From positions 42,451 to 87,070 of the forward strand of contig PMDB01000068.1 in the NCBI GenBank assembly GCA_003155495.1: DNA of 44,620 bases, written 5' to 3'. A program made the translations under genes and the position numbers. The notes beneath the pieces were generated by a model, which was not told where the DNA came from, did not search any database, and saw nothing but the letters and a program-made list of their open reading frames with translations. This stretch comes from Ignavibacteriota bacterium. GTDB lineage: Bacteria; Bacteroidota; Ignavibacteria; UBA10030. Each line of letters begins with the position of its first letter. Positions within the stretch are counted from its first letter, which is position 1. Below, piece after piece: positions 44,301 to 44,620 of the stretch.

Positions 44301-44620
44301 ATGAAAAAAATAGTTGTCGCGGGTGCCGGTGGATTTATCGGCGGACATTTAACAAAAGCCTTGAAAGCAATGGGTCACGAGGTTCGTGCGGTTGATATAA
44401 AGCCTCTTACAAGATGGTATCAAATTACTCCCGGTGTGGAAAATTTTGTACTGGATTTAAAGAAAAAGGAAAATTGTTTTCAAGCACTTAATGGCTATGA
44501 AGAGGTTTTCAATCTTGCGGCAGATATGGGAGGAATGGGATTTATCGAAACACATAAAGCGGATTGTATGTTGAGCGTTCTTATCAACACACACCTTCTG
44601 ATGGCCTCTCGAGATCTGGG
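44301..44620 (+). CDS. NAD-dependent nucleotide-sugar epimerase, GDP-mannose 3,5-epimerase-like (3' truncated)
   Basis: The first 106 codons of an extended short-chain dehydrogenase; the gene runs past the window end. VVAGAGGFIGGHL is the NAD-binding GxxGxxG motif. ADMGGMGFIETHKA near residue 75 is characteristic of GDP-mannose 3,5-epimerases, which convert GDP-mannose to GDP-L-galactose or GDP-L-gulose. The catalytic Tyr/Lys segment lies outside the window, so the call rests on these motifs. GAGGA lies seven bases before the ATG. GDP-mannose could derive from the mannose-1-phosphate released by the GH130 enzyme of this locus. Confidence 0.75.
   Translation, partial: MKKIVVAGAGGFIGGHLTKALKAMGHEVRAVDIKPLTRWYQITPGVENFVLDLKKKENCFQALNGYEEVFNLAADMGGMGFIETHKADCMLSVLINTHLLMASRDL

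Overview
The window reads as chromosomal DNA from a Bacteroidota/Ignavibacteriota-type (FCB group) bacterium. Three secreted-enzyme genes carry C-terminal type IX secretion (T9SS type A) sorting domains with the NYPNPFNP signature typical of that group, base composition is moderately AT-rich, and intergenic spacers are long. No rRNA, convincing tRNA, CRISPR array or transposase gene was seen.

Region 1 (1-17472) is a surface-polysaccharide locus, mostly on the + strand. It begins inside an fnlC/wecB-like UDP-GlcNAc 2-epimerase, followed by a GT4 glycosyltransferase, a double-GNAT protein, a DegT-family aminotransferase and a phosphoglycosyl transferase. Next come a CapK/PaaK-like adenylate-forming enzyme, a second phosphoglycosyl transferase, an SGNH-like lipoprotein and a tandem-duplicated PglD/NeuD acetyltransferase. 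An antisense ATP-grasp protein, a methyltransferase, a second DegT aminotransferase and a PglF-like 4,6-dehydratase complete it. PglF, PglE-like, PglD-like and PglC-like proteins together can make and load a bacillosamine-type 4-amino sugar. The duplication of aminotransferase, PglD domain and phosphoglycosyl transferase suggests two amino-sugar products.

Region 2 (17936-23966, minus strand) is a five-gene cassette. In transcription order it holds an acyl-AMP ligase, a PrmC/HemK-like methyltransferase, a NAD-synthase-like ATP pyrophosphatase, a glutamine amidotransferase of the asparagine-synthetase type and an acyl carrier protein. The components suggest activation of a carboxylate onto the carrier protein, with amidation and methylation chemistry. 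The product is unknown. This is the best candidate for an under-described system in the window.

Region 3 (24587-44216) is a mannan/glucomannan utilisation locus. It encodes an FHS-type sugar transporter, a ROK hexokinase, a secreted GH2 beta-mannosidase, a CE2 acetylesterase and a broken T9SS-tagged CE2 paralogue. It also has a mannobiose 2-epimerase, a GH130 mannosylglucose phosphorylase, a YghZ-type aldo/keto reductase, a T9SS-tagged gluconolactonase-like protein, a T9SS-tagged GH5-like mannanase and a LacI regulator preceded by a perfect palindrome. The implied route is extracellular deacetylation and endo-cleavage, uptake, epimerisation of mannobiose to mannosylglucose, phosphorolysis to mannose-1-phosphate and glucose, then kinase action. 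No SusC/SusD pair is present. A GT-C mannosyltransferase sits on the opposite strand inside this catabolic locus. The window ends in a GDP-mannose-3,5-epimerase-like gene.

The clearest oddity is the second CE2 gene (32281-34452), where two in-frame TAA codons interrupt an otherwise continuous 723-codon reading frame. One stands exactly where the intact paralogue has a CAG glutamine codon.
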